Positions 35,528 through 43,999 of a stretch of DNA of 64,000 nt are shown here, piece after piece (the stretch's first letter is position 1; the number at the start of each line of letters is the position of its first letter). Position numbers and translations under genes: made by a program. The notes under the pieces are model-generated. The model did not search any database. It saw nothing but the letters and a program-made list of their open reading frames with translations, and had not been told where the DNA came from. This stretch comes from Patiriisocius marinistellae (GTDB lineage: Bacteria > Bacteroidota > Bacteroidia > Flavobacteriales > Flavobacteriaceae), in contig NZ_BKCF01000001.1 in NCBI RefSeq assembly GCF_009014635.1, positions 1,364,001-1,428,000 of the forward strand, written 5' to 3'.

Positions 35528-35543
35528 TACCCACTATTGGGTA
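35528..35543 (-). promoter_or_regulatory. TACCC..GGGTA palindrome ahead of the response-regulator gene
   Basis: TACCCACTATTGGGTA, an inverted pair of TACCCA heptamer-like halves as bound by NarL-type regulators. It spans the stop codon of the kinase gene and ends 73 bp from the response-regulator start. The same sequence with one mismatch sits 71 bp from the start of the first gene of the operon. Confidence 0.65.
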
Positions 35544-37435
35544 TTTTGCTCTACTGGAATATCAATAATAATTGTTGTTCCTTTTCCAAGGCTGCTATCA
35601 ATTTCAAAAGTTCCATCAATATGTTCAATTCTTTTTTCAATATTTTCAAGACCCATACCAGTTGAATTTATGAGTTTTCTCTCTTCGGAAATTCCAATTC
35701 CATTATCCTCAATTATTATATTAATAATACCTTCATGTTGTGTTATAGCAATAGAAGCTTCCGAAGCTTTTGAGTGCTTGATAATATTAGTAACTAATTC
35801 TTGAATAACTCTAAACAACATAATCTCTAGCGTATTTTCAATTCGGTTTTCAAGACCAAAATCTGAAACTTCAATGTTTAATTTTCCATTAATACTTGCG
35901 TTTCTGGCTAGTTTTTGTACTGCTGGTAATAATCCATTTTTAGCGATGACACCACTATTGTTTATGTGTGATATATTTCTAATTTTACTATAAGCATCAG
36001 CAAGAAGGAAACTGGTTTTTTCATAAAGTTCATCAGTAATATTACTTTTAGCTCTATTTCTTTTTAAATGTTCAAATTGAAGTTTAGCAGCCGCGAGTGT
36101 TGCTCCTACATTATCATGTAGATCTCCAGCAAGTCGTTGCCTCTCTTTTTCCTGCCCTTCAATCATAGCATCAATAGTTGTCAGCTCTTGTTCTTTTAAT
36201 AAACGCTCAATTTTTTGAATTTCGATTTCTTTTTCTTGCTCAGCTATACGTTGTTTTCGCTTTGTGTTAAGATTAATTAAGACAGCTATAAAACTTCCAA
36301 GTACTAGAAGACCACCTAATGCTATAAGAAAATATTCTTGTTTTTTATTTTCTTGTTCAGAGAGTAGGAGTTGTTTTTCTTTCTCGGCTGTTTCAAGTTC
36401 TACTTGTAATTGATTAATATCTTGTTGATTTTCTTTAAAATTGAGATGATGCTCAAAAATTATTGATTTCTCTAAAAAATTATAGGCTTGCTCGTATTCA
36501 CCAATTACAGAGAGTACTTTCATTGCGCCAAACCTATAATAACTGTATGCAGCTCTAGTGCTATCAAGTTCATTAAACTGGGATTTACTTAGACTTAAAT
36601 ATTTAGTAGCTTCTTTTGCATTATTATTCGTGGCATTCAAAGACGCTAATTCAAGGTGGGCATAAAATTTAGATAGTTTTGTATAGTTAGTAGTTGGTAA
36701 TGCTAATAATTTATTCGCATATTTAATTAAACTATCTTGTTTGTTCGTTTCTCTAAAATATACCATTAGTAAATCATATACGTTACTTTCCCAATTTTTA
36801 GAGAAATTACAAGTGTTTAAAATTTTATTCAATTTTTTTGCTGTCGGAATAAATTTTAAAGCCTCCTCTCGCGTTGATTGCCCAAAAAAGAGAGTTTCAA
36901 AATAAATAACTATTGTAGCATCTTGACACGTTTCAGAAATTGATTCTAATATTTCAAGATATTTTAACTGCCTTATACTATTAGGTGTTTTTTGTAAAGA
37001 ATAGAGTTGAAGTATGTTGCTAATAATTAATTTTTGGAAAGCTTTATTGTTATTAGCACTTGCTATTTTTAATGCATTATTGAAAGAATTTAAAGATTTA
37101 CTTTGATCATTTCCATAATACATATTATAGTAGCCTTGTACGATTTCAGTAAATAGAGGAGTGTATGGATGCGGTTTATTTTTATGTGTAATTTTATCTA
37201 AGGCTATTGAATCTATTTTCTTGTTTGAGCCTCTGTTTTTTATAATGTTATTTAACTCTTCTAAAGTTATCCTTAAATCTTTGTCCTCAAGTTGATCAAT
37301 TAATTTTTGAGATTTATTAAAATCAAGAAGGTAAATATGTTTTGAGATATTTTCAATCTCATGAGAAAGCTGCCCTAAAACAATTAAAGGACAGCTTATC
37401 AAAATTATTAAAATATTTTTTTTAAGTAAGTTCAT
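35534..37435 (-). CDS. TPR sensor histidine kinase (HisKA_3 / ComP-like)
   Basis: 633 residues. Signal peptide (ends near IVLGQ), a periplasmic TPR-type helical domain (about 25-360), one membrane helix (about 373-393, FLIALGGLLVLGSFIAVLI), a coiled coil (KQRIAEQEKEIEIQKIERLL), HisKA_3 dimerisation with phospho-His440 in RLAGDLHDNVGATLA, and HATPase_c (LVTNIIKHSKASEASI, EDNGIGI, GMGLENIEKRIEH). This is a common Bacteroidota design. Its start codon overlaps the stop of the preceding gene (TAATG), showing translational coupling with the unknown 211-residue protein. The signal sensed is unknown; coupling suggests a link to the subtilase pair. Confidence 0.92.
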   Translation of the reverse strand: MNLLKKNILIILISCPLIVLGQLSHEIENISKHIYLLDFNKSQKLIDQLEDKDLRITLEELNNIIKNRGSNKKIDSIALDKITHKNKPHPYTPLFTEIVQGYYNMYYGNDQSKSLNSFNNALKIASANNNKAFQKLIISNILQLYSLQKTPNSIRQLKYLEILESISETCQDATIVIYFETLFFGQSTREEALKFIPTAKKLNKILNTCNFSKNWESNVYDLLMVYFRETNKQDSLIKYANKLLALPTTNYTKLSKFYAHLELASLNATNNNAKEATKYLSLSKSQFNELDSTRAAYSYYRFGAMKVLSVIGEYEQAYNFLEKSIIFEHHLNFKENQQDINQLQVELETAEKEKQLLLSEQENKKQEYFLIALGGLLVLGSFIAVLINLNTKRKQRIAEQEKEIEIQKIERLLKEQELTTIDAMIEGQEKERQRLAGDLHDNVGATLAAAKLQFEHLKRNRAKSNITDELYEKTSFLLADAYSKIRNISHINNSGVIAKNGLLPAVQKLARNASINGKLNIEVSDFGLENRIENTLEIMLFRVIQELVTNIIKHSKASEASIAITQHEGIINIIIEDNGIGISEERKLINSTGMGLENIEKRIEHIDGTFEIDSSLGKGTTIIIDIPVEQNTQ

Positions 37436-38070
37436 TATTTTAAAACTAAATGAAAGCTGGATTCTCTGCAGATAATACCTGGTCCAGTTTCATTGAATAA
37501 AGATTCATTTATATTTTTAACATCAATGCCTTGAGTTTCAGCTTTTGGTATTTCCCTAATATTACGTACAATATATTTTGCTCCATCTCTGTAATAAAAT
37601 TCACTATCAAAAACACCATTAGTAATTGGGCTTCCTTCTAGGCTTCCAGAAATAGGGATTAACTCACGTTCTGCTCTAAGATAATACGGATCAGTTATTT
37701 TGATGGTATTCTTAGGCGTTACGAGAGATCTATATTCTGTTAATGGACTAGATTCTGTTTCAGAAATTTGTTCATCACCACAAACCACAGCTCTTATATA
37801 AAATTTAATATTAATGTAAGAATCTTGTCCAGATGTTTGAAGAGTTACTTCTGTTTCGTGCTTTGTTGAAAATCCAAGATTTAAAATTCCTTTGTAGTTG
37901 TAGAGTTTTGTATCAATTTTTTTAATAATTGATTTATTTCCGTCTTTTTCTAAAGAAAATTTACCAAATATGGCAAAGTTTGTTCCATACAGTGAACTTG
38001 TTAGTAATAATTGATAGCCCGTATTTGTTATTAATTTGAGGCTGCTAAAATTGTCTTTAAATTCTGACAT
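37435..38070 (-). CDS. Unknown beta-rich protein of the subtilase operon
   Basis: 211 residues, no signal peptide or membrane helix. It is predicted to be mostly beta (LKLITNTGYQLLLTSSLYGTNFAIFG, LNLGFSTKHETEVTLQTSG, YINIKFYIRAVVCGD), with a C-terminal HLVLK. I do not recognise it. It lies between the subtilase gene (5 bp gap) and the kinase gene (ATG/TAA overlap), so it is made with both. It could be a substrate, inhibitor or adaptor of the subtilase, or a kinase regulator; all are inferences from position. Confidence 0.7.
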   Translation of the reverse strand: MSEFKDNFSSLKLITNTGYQLLLTSSLYGTNFAIFGKFSLEKDGNKSIIKKIDTKLYNYKGILNLGFSTKHETEVTLQTSGQDSYINIKFYIRAVVCGDEQISETESSPLTEYRSLVTPKNTIKITDPYYLRAERELIPISGSLEGSPITNGVFDSEFYYRDGAKYIVRNIREIPKAETQGIDVKNINESLFNETGPGIICRESSFHLVLK

Positions 38071-38075
38071 AATAA

Positions 38076-39563
38076 TTATTTATTTAATTGGTTAATAATA
38101 TTTTCTATATTTAATACCCCCGCTCCATAGCGTTTTGCATTTTGTCCTTTAAATCTAGGTTTTAAATGTTTAGTCAAATAAATTTTTAATTCATTCACTG
38201 TAATATTTTTATTTTTCCCTTTAATTAGGGCAATAACAGCAGCAACTTGAGGCGCTGCTGAAGAAGTATTTGAAAAATAAAGAAAATCATCATGATCTAG
38301 TGGTGGATCACAAATAACACAATCTGTCCCAGGTAAATCTAGAGACACAACTTTATACCCCACCGCAGACAAAAGTATATTTTCACCTTCCTTTGAGTTT
38401 TTAAGTGGTTTGTTTTTTTGATCTACAGCTCCAACTACAATAACATTTTTTATTTTTCTAATAAAATCTAGTTCAGAAATTTCACCTGCAATTTTATTTC
38501 CCGCAGAAAAAACAAGAGGGATTCCCTTGTGACTTGCTGTATTTGTTGTTATTTTATTAATTAATTTTCTAATTATTTCTGATTGGCTAAATTTAGTTTC
38601 AAGACTACAACTTATAACGTCTACTTTTAATTCCTTAGTAAATGCTGCGTCATAAAGAGCTCGATAAAGAAAAAAAATGCATGAAATATTATCTTGAATA
38701 ATTTTTAATGGTACAATTTTACAACCAGCTGCAATTCCATTAATGCCTAAATCATTGCTTTTTTGTGCACCTATTATGCCTGCGCACATAGTGCCATGCC
38801 AATCATTGAAATTAAATTTGGGCTCAATCTTATCTTCAACATAGTCGTATCCAGAGGATGAGTCTAATGCTTTTTTTAGATATGGATGGTTATAAACACC
38901 ATCATCTATAATACCTATTTTAATACTTGGATCACCTATTAATTCCTCGGAGTGGATTCTTTGTATGGCGTCAAACAATTTATTTCCTTCTAATATTAAA
39001 GGAACATTATTTACCTTCCCTATATAATTTTCTAATAAATATCTAAAGGGGTAACTCAGTTTAGCTAAATTTAATTCACTTGTTACACCTTTAATTAATG
39101 CAAATGTTTTTTGGGCGCGCTCTAAATCATGATTATTTTTAAATTTTAATACTGTAACGTTGCCCCATTTCATTAAAATTTTGCCTTGATAATCATCTGT
39201 GATTTTTTTTAATTTAGCCTCGCTAATTTTACTATCATAATGCACTAAGAGTGTACAATTGTATGATTGATATGGAATATTATTTAACCAATAAACTTTG
39301 CCTATCCTTTTTGATTCAAATTTATAGTCTGGAAATTCTCGACTATTTTTTTTTAAGGCTAAATATGCTTTATTACTTAATTTATTTTTAATAATAAAGT
39401 TATTTTCTATGTAACGCCTTATTTGTTTATTGCTTATTACATCATTTTTGAGAATTGAATCACTTACAGATACTATATAGGCATTGTTGTGTGTGTTAAA
39501 TTCAACATTTATATATGCCCCTTTGTCTTCATCAAAGTACTTATGACTGTAGTTTTTTGGCAT
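38076..39563 (-). CDS. S8 family subtilisin-like serine peptidase, apparently not exported
   Basis: 495 residues. Catalytic triad visible: Asp220 in IGIIDDGVYNHP, His256 in NDWHGTMCAGII, Ser434 in NTSSAAPQVAA; the oxyanion Asn is in FSAGNK. The N-terminal ~205 residues form an extra alpha/beta region ahead of the catalytic domain. No signal peptide, lipobox or membrane helix is seen at MPKNYSHKYFDEDKG, and no T9SS tail at the C-terminus, which is unusual since most flavobacterial subtilases are secreted. It leads a four-gene operon with an unknown protein, a TPR kinase and a response regulator. Substrate unknown. Confidence 0.88.
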   Translation of the reverse strand: MPKNYSHKYFDEDKGAYINVEFNTHNNAYIVSVSDSILKNDVISNKQIRRYIENNFIIKNKLSNKAYLALKKNSREFPDYKFESKRIGKVYWLNNIPYQSYNCTLLVHYDSKISEAKLKKITDDYQGKILMKWGNVTVLKFKNNHDLERAQKTFALIKGVTSELNLAKLSYPFRYLLENYIGKVNNVPLILEGNKLFDAIQRIHSEELIGDPSIKIGIIDDGVYNHPYLKKALDSSSGYDYVEDKIEPKFNFNDWHGTMCAGIIGAQKSNDLGINGIAAGCKIVPLKIIQDNISCIFFLYRALYDAAFTKELKVDVISCSLETKFSQSEIIRKLINKITTNTASHKGIPLVFSAGNKIAGEISELDFIRKIKNVIVVGAVDQKNKPLKNSKEGENILLSAVGYKVVSLDLPGTDCVICDPPLDHDDFLYFSNTSSAAPQVAAVIALIKGKNKNITVNELKIYLTKHLKPRFKGQNAKRYGAGVLNIENIINQLNK

Positions 39564-39633
39564 ATTTGTTTATTAATAATAGCAAAGTTTAAGTGGTTTT
39601 AACAAAAATCAATATTTTTTTTTCTACATAGAA

Positions 39634-39649
39634 TACCCACTATTGGGGA
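39634..39649 (-). promoter_or_regulatory. TACCC..GGGGA palindrome ahead of the subtilase operon
   Basis: TACCCACTATTGGGGA matches the site at 35528-35543 at 15 of 16 positions and lies 71 bp from the subtilase start codon, almost the same distance as the other copy from its own gene. Confidence 0.65.
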
Positions 39650-39703
39650 TATTTAAATGATTAATGATAGGGAATGCTAAAAAAATTCGGGTTTTAATTG
39701 TTA

Positions 39704-39719
39704 TACCCAAGTTAGGTTA
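39704..39719 (-). promoter_or_regulatory. Weaker second TACCC-N-GGTTA site
   Basis: TACCCAAGTTAGGTTA has the same 16-base length and the same outer halves, with one mismatch in the right half, 70 bp upstream of the first site. Possible second operator, less certain. Confidence 0.35.
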
Positions 39720-39779
39720 AAATTTAAAATTTAGCAATTTGCAAGAGATTCTATTTTATTGTAGCCAAAGAAAATAAAA

Positions 39780-39968
39780 TTAATTTTTTAGTAAAGACTT
39801 TACAAAAATTAAGACACCTACGAAAATCAAAAAACCAATTAAAACCCAAAAGCTATCCTTATAATATTTTTTATGTAATCTTATATCTTTACGATAGCTA
39901 TATGTAATGGCTGCTATAAAAGCAATAACAAAAAAAAGAGCAAACATCCATTGACCAGTACTGAACAT
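39780..39968 (-). CDS. Small two-helix membrane protein
   Basis: 62 residues with two membrane helices (WMFALFFVIAFIAAITYSY and FWVLIGFLIFVGVLIFVKSLL) joined by a basic loop (RKDIRLHKKYYKD). The composition, clean start and spacing suggest a real gene. I recognise no family. It is divergent from the MazG-like gene, with 71 bp between the starts. Confidence 0.65.
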   Translation of the reverse strand: MFSTGQWMFALFFVIAFIAAITYSYRKDIRLHKKYYKDSFWVLIGFLIFVGVLIFVKSLLKN

Positions 39969-40039
39969 AATTGTGTAGTTTTATAAACACAAAAATACAG
40001 TAATTACAAATTTTAAATAGTCGCTTTTGCGTTCAAAAT

Positions 40040-40429
40040 ATGAAAGATAAGATAGCAGCAGTTCATAAATTTCATTCTGCATTTGGTTTAGGAATTAAAA
40101 ATACACCAACCGCAGATTTAGGTGAAAAGAAAAATGCATTAAGATTTGAGTTAATGCGTGAAGAGAATGAAGAATACATGGAAGCTGCAACTAATAACGA
40201 TTTGGTTGAAGTAGCAGATGCATTAGGAGATATGCTCTATATTTTATGTGGAACAATAATAGAACATGGAATGCAAGAAAAAATTGTTGAAGTTTTCAAT
40301 GAGATACAGCGAAGTAATATGAGTAAGTTAGGGGCAGATGGTAACCCTATATACAGAGAGGATGGTAAAGTGCTCAAAGGCCCTAATTATTTTAAACCAA
40401 ACATAGCAGAAATTCTCAACAAAAAATAA
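40040..40429 (+). CDS. MazG-like NTP pyrophosphohydrolase
   Basis: 129 residues, all-helical NTP-PPase fold. The Mg-binding motif appears as LMREENEEY (Glu-rich helix) and VEVADALGDMLYIL (E-x-x-D). The C-terminal part (NMSKLGADGNPIYREDGKVLKGPNYFKPN) matches the subgroup often annotated as phosphoribosyl-ATP pyrophosphohydrolase-like. Probably cleans up abnormal nucleotides. It shares a bidirectional terminator with ilvE. Confidence 0.85.
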   Translation: MKDKIAAVHKFHSAFGLGIKNTPTADLGEKKNALRFELMREENEEYMEAATNNDLVEVADALGDMLYILCGTIIEHGMQEKIVEVFNEIQRSNMSKLGADGNPIYREDGKVLKGPNYFKPNIAEILNKK

Positions 40430-40434
40430 TAAAT

Positions 40435-40472
40435 AAAAAAGCGCATTTGAAATTAATCAAATGCGCTTTTTT
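40435..40472. terminator. Bidirectional terminator between the MazG-like gene and ilvE
   Basis: Stem GCGCATTTGA / TCAAATGCGC with a 6-base loop, flanked by A-runs on the left and T-runs on the right, so it can act in both directions. Confidence 0.92.
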
Positions 40473-40487
40473 ATTTAAAATTCTTAA

Positions 40488-41561
40488 TTAGAATAATTCA
40501 ACTTTTTTTCTCCATCCAAAAGGATCTTCAGATATATTATATTGAATGTCATTTAATTGTTTTTTAAACATAACAGCAAAGCTATCACTTTGTTCTTTCA
40601 ACTCATATATTTTATCCTTAAAACCAAAGTGGCTAATAAAACTAACTACAGCCGCAGTCCCAGCTCCAAAAATCTCTTTTAACGAACCGTCTTCTGCCGC
40701 AGCAATTAATTCGCTAACGGTTAATTTCCTTACATCGACATTTACTCCATTGTGTTTGGCTAAATCAAGAATACTTTTTCGAGTAATACCATCTAAAATT
40801 CTATCACTTGTAGGTGCAGTAATTAATGTATCATTAATTCTAAAAAACACATTCATAGTCCCTGCCTCTTCAAGATATTTATGTTCATTAGAGTCTGTCC
40901 ATATAATTTGTTGAAAGCCTTTTTCTTGTGCTAAGCTTGTAGGGTAAAATTGAGCACCATAATTACCAGCAGCTTTTGCAGCACCCACGCCACCATCAGC
41001 AGAACGACTATATTTTTCAGCAATTAAAACCTTTACAAAGCCTTTGTAATAGGCCTGTACTGGTGATAATAAAATCATAAATTTATATTCTTTTGATGGA
41101 GAAGCAGAAACACCCACCTCAGTTGCAATTGCAAAAGGACGAATGTAAAGAGAATTACCATCTCCTTTTTGAATCCAATCCTTGTCTAAGCGAACTAATT
41201 CGTTTAAAGCTTCAAGGAAAATTTCTTTTGGAAATTCAGGGATAGCCATTCTTTTTGAAGATTTGTTAATTCGCTCAAGGTTTTGTTCTGGGCGAAATAA
41301 AAACACATCATCATTTTCATCTTTATACGCTTTCATTCCTTCAAAAACTGCTTGCCCATAATGAAAAACTTTCATTCCTGGATAAACTAGCATTGGACCA
41401 TAAGGCTTAATAGTAGGACGTTGCCAAGCACCATTTTTATATTCACATTCAAACATGTGGTCTGTAAAAGTTTTGCCAAATACAAGATTGTCAAAATCCA
41501 CTTCACCTACCCTTGTTGATGTAACTTTTTCAATATGTAACGTACTATCTGTGTTTATCAT
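40488..41561 (-). CDS. ilvE: Branched-chain amino acid aminotransferase
   Basis: 357 residues, fold type IV PLP enzyme of the BCAT beta subgroup. Motifs: HYGQAVFEGMKAYK near residue 70, YIRPFAIATEVGVS, the PLP Lys region GAAKAAGNYGAQ near 195, and EEAGTMNVFF with GITRKSILDLA following. Interconverts Leu, Ile and Val with their 2-oxo acids. It ends at the bidirectional terminator; minus-strand TATTTTTA at 41584-41591 may be its -7 box. Confidence 0.95.
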   Translation of the reverse strand: MINTDSTLHIEKVTSTRVGEVDFDNLVFGKTFTDHMFECEYKNGAWQRPTIKPYGPMLVYPGMKVFHYGQAVFEGMKAYKDENDDVFLFRPEQNLERINKSSKRMAIPEFPKEIFLEALNELVRLDKDWIQKGDGNSLYIRPFAIATEVGVSASPSKEYKFMILLSPVQAYYKGFVKVLIAEKYSRSADGGVGAAKAAGNYGAQFYPTSLAQEKGFQQIIWTDSNEHKYLEEAGTMNVFFRINDTLITAPTSDRILDGITRKSILDLAKHNGVNVDVRKLTVSELIAAAEDGSLKEIFGAGTAAVVSFISHFGFKDKIYELKEQSDSFAVMFKKQLNDIQYNISEDPFGWRKKVELF

Positions 41562-41677
41562 TAGTTAATTGTTGTTTGTGCGGTAAAAATAACGAATTTT
41601 TAGGCCAAAATTTTCCTAAAAAATCCTTAAAATTGCAGTATATTATTAGCTTTAAATAATTCTGAAATTCTACAACT

Positions 41678-42190
41678 ATGAAAAATATAGCACTATTACT
41701 ACTTTGTTTAGGCATGATTGCTTGCAAGACAACAACTGAAGATAAAAAACAAGACAACATAGCTGTAGAAACTCAATATATCTCAATTGGTGATAGCGTA
41801 AAAGAAGAAAATATACTTTCTAAAAATGAAATGATTGACACTTACAAAAAACTTAAACCTGGAGATACTATTGATTTAAAATTTAAAACTAAAGTGAATG
41901 AGGTTTGCCAAGCGAAGGGATGTTGGATGCGTATGGATTTAGGCGAAGAGGAAGTAATGGTGAAATTTAAAGATTATGCATTTTTTATGCCATTAGACCT
42001 AGCCGGTAAAGAAGTTATTGTCGATGGTAAAGCATTTGTTGCAGAGGTTAGTGTAGAAGAGCAACGTCATTACGCAGAAGATGGTGGAAGTACACCAGAA
42101 GAGATTGCTTTAATTACAGAGCCTAAAAGAACATTGTCTTTTATGTCTTCAGGAGTTTTAATACCTGCAGAATCTTCTATAGAAGAATAG
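41678..42190 (+). CDS. DUF4920 lipoprotein
   Basis: 170 residues. Lipoprotein signal ending MIAC (Cys about residue 16). DUF4920 domain at about 40-165 with the hallmark VCQAKGCWMRMD, then KFKDYAFFMPLDLAGKEVIVDG and AKVSVEEQRHYAEDGG-type AEVSVEEQRHYAEDG. The paired cysteines near residue 80 suggest metal or redox binding. The next gene (mnmD) starts one base after its stop. Confidence 0.88.
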   Translation: MKNIALLLLCLGMIACKTTTEDKKQDNIAVETQYISIGDSVKEENILSKNEMIDTYKKLKPGDTIDLKFKTKVNEVCQAKGCWMRMDLGEEEVMVKFKDYAFFMPLDLAGKEVIVDGKAFVAEVSVEEQRHYAEDGGSTPEEIALITEPKRTLSFMSSGVLIPAESSIEE

Positions 42191-42191
42191 T

Positions 42192-42860
42192 TTGAAACGC
42201 GAAATTATAACAACAGGAGATGGTTCTGTGTCTATCTATATTCCAGAGTTAGACGAACAGTATCATTCAAAGCACGGTGCTATTAATGAAGCAATACACG
42301 TTTTTATTAAAATGGGCTTGCATCATTATGCCGAAATTTCTGGCGATACTAATATTGCAATTTTAGAAATTGGCTTTGGTACTGGATTAAATGCTTTTTT
42401 AACCCAAATTGAAAGTGAAAATTTAAAAACTCAAATTCAATATACTGGAGTGGAAGCTTACCCAGTTACTGTTTCTGAAACATCTCAACTAAACTATCCA
42501 AATGAGTTGAACGCATCTCAAGAAAACTTTAATAAAATGCACGAAATCCCTTGGGAAACAATGGGACTAATTACACCTCATTTCGGCTTAAAAAAAGAGC
42601 AAAAAAAGTTTTCTGAAATTATTGATAAAGAACAATTTAATATTATTTATTTTGATGCTTTTGGTTCTAGGGTGCATCCAGAAATGTGGGTCGAAAGTAC
42701 TTTTTCTACAATGTATAATGCACTAAAGCAAAATGGTGTTCTTGTTACTTATGCTGCAAAAGGAAGTGCTCGTAGAGCGATGGAAACGGTAGGTTTTAAA
42801 GTTGAGCGCCTTCCGGGACCTCCAGGGAAAAGAGAAATGTTGCGTGCTACCAAAAAATAA
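42192..42860 (+). CDS. mnmD: tRNA mnm5s2U34-type methyltransferase MnmD
   Basis: 222 residues, TTG start one base after the DUF4920 stop; the next ATG (residue 41) would cut into conserved sequence. Motifs of MnmD/MnmC-N: IPELDEQYHSKHGAINEAIHVFI, SAM site ILEIGFGTGLNAFL, YTGVEAYPV, FDAFGSRVHPEMW and the C-terminal GSARRAMETVGFKVERLPGPPGKREML. It carries out the last methylation at the wobble uridine of certain tRNAs. The oxidase half of MnmC is absent, as usual for the stand-alone form. Confidence 0.9.
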   Translation: MKREIITTGDGSVSIYIPELDEQYHSKHGAINEAIHVFIKMGLHHYAEISGDTNIAILEIGFGTGLNAFLTQIESENLKTQIQYTGVEAYPVTVSETSQLNYPNELNASQENFNKMHEIPWETMGLITPHFGLKKEQKKFSEIIDKEQFNIIYFDAFGSRVHPEMWVESTFSTMYNALKQNGVLVTYAAKGSARRAMETVGFKVERLPGPPGKREMLRATKK

Positions 42861-43014
42861 TTAATTTTATTAAAAAGTGATTTATCTCTAATCAAAGTAT
42901 AGAATATCAATTGAATTATAATAGGGGTAATACTAATCTTTTGAAAATTCAAAATTCCTTCACAATCTTTAGTTAATCATTGTTAATCATATTTCAAATT
43001 TATAAAATCGTAGC

Positions 43015-43022
43015 TATCTTTA
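43015..43022 (+). promoter_or_regulatory. Probable -7 box for the SDR epimerase gene
   Basis: TATCTTTA, one base from consensus, 23 bases before the ATG at 43046. Confidence 0.45.
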
Positions 43023-43045
43023 ATATAAGCTATAATGAATAGAAT

Positions 43046-43957
43046 ATGAAGGTATTAATTACAGGGGCCACAGGACTCATTGGCTCAAAAATTACAGAGT
43101 TGTGTCACGATAAAGGGATTGCTGTACATTATTTAACTACGAGTAAAGAAAAAATAAAAAATACAAAAAATTATCAAGGCTTTTATTGGAATCCAGCAGA
43201 GGGTTTAATTGATGCAAAAGCATTTAATGGAGTTACGACAATTATAAACCTTGTAGGAGCTACTATTGCTAAAAGATGGACTAAAAGTTACAAGAAAATA
43301 ATTTTAGATAGCAGAACACAAACTGCAAACTTAATTTTCGAAACCTTGAAATCAATAGACCATAGTGTAGGACATTTTATTTCTGCAAGTGGTATCAGTA
43401 TTTATCCTAATAGTGAAGTAGAGCTCTATACAGAGGAATACGTAGGTGTTGAAGATAGTTTTTTAGGTGAAGTAGTTGTTGCTTGGGAGGCTGTAGCAAA
43501 TCAATTTAAGTCATTAGGTATTGATGTTGCTAAAGTAAGAACTGGTGTTGTATTTGATAAAAACGATGGTGCCTTTTCTAAATTAGTCGAACCGGTTAAA
43601 ATGGGTGCTCCTGCAGCAATAGGAAATGGAAATCAATGGTTATCATGGATACATATAGATGATATAGCAGGGATTTACATGAAACTTTTAAAAGATAGAG
43701 ACGAAGGGGTTTTTAATGCCGTAGCTCCCACGCCAGTTACTAATAAGCGAATTACCAAACTTCTTTCTAATAAATATAACGTTCCCATGTGGTTACCTAA
43801 TATTCCTAGTTTTGTACTTAAATTAGCACTTGGTGAAATGGCAATTTTAGTAACAGAAGGGCAATTAGTAAGTAGTAAAAAAATTGAAGCTTTAGGATAT
43901 AAGTTTATGTATTATAATATAGATAATGCACTCGACGATTTAGTTGAAAAGAAATAA
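43046..43957 (+). CDS. TIGR01777-type SDR epimerase-like protein
   Basis: 303 residues. Extended SDR fold with N-terminal NAD(P) motif TGATGLIGSKI, the TIGR01777 signature WNPAEGLIDAKAF and VVNLVGATIAKRWT-like IINLVGATIAKRWT, then SRTQTANLIFE, SASGISIYP, and WLSWIHIDDIAG. A DUF1731-like tail follows (ITKLLSNKYNVPMWLPNIPSFVLKLALGEMA). Relatives include SDR39U1 and SulA/YfcH. Substrate unknown. Confidence 0.92.
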   Translation: MKVLITGATGLIGSKITELCHDKGIAVHYLTTSKEKIKNTKNYQGFYWNPAEGLIDAKAFNGVTTIINLVGATIAKRWTKSYKKIILDSRTQTANLIFETLKSIDHSVGHFISASGISIYPNSEVELYTEEYVGVEDSFLGEVVVAWEAVANQFKSLGIDVAKVRTGVVFDKNDGAFSKLVEPVKMGAPAAIGNGNQWLSWIHIDDIAGIYMKLLKDRDEGVFNAVAPTPVTNKRITKLLSNKYNVPMWLPNIPSFVLKLALGEMAILVTEGQLVSSKKIEALGYKFMYYNIDNALDDLVEKK

Positions 43958-43999
43958 TATTAAATAAAGTGTTGATTGTTCATTTTTATTTGTTAGAAT

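Noticed and set aside
41545-41760. 71-residue minus-strand frame between ilvE and the DUF4920 gene
   Set aside because: Overlaps the ilvE start, its promoter region and the DUF4920 signal peptide; no independent support.
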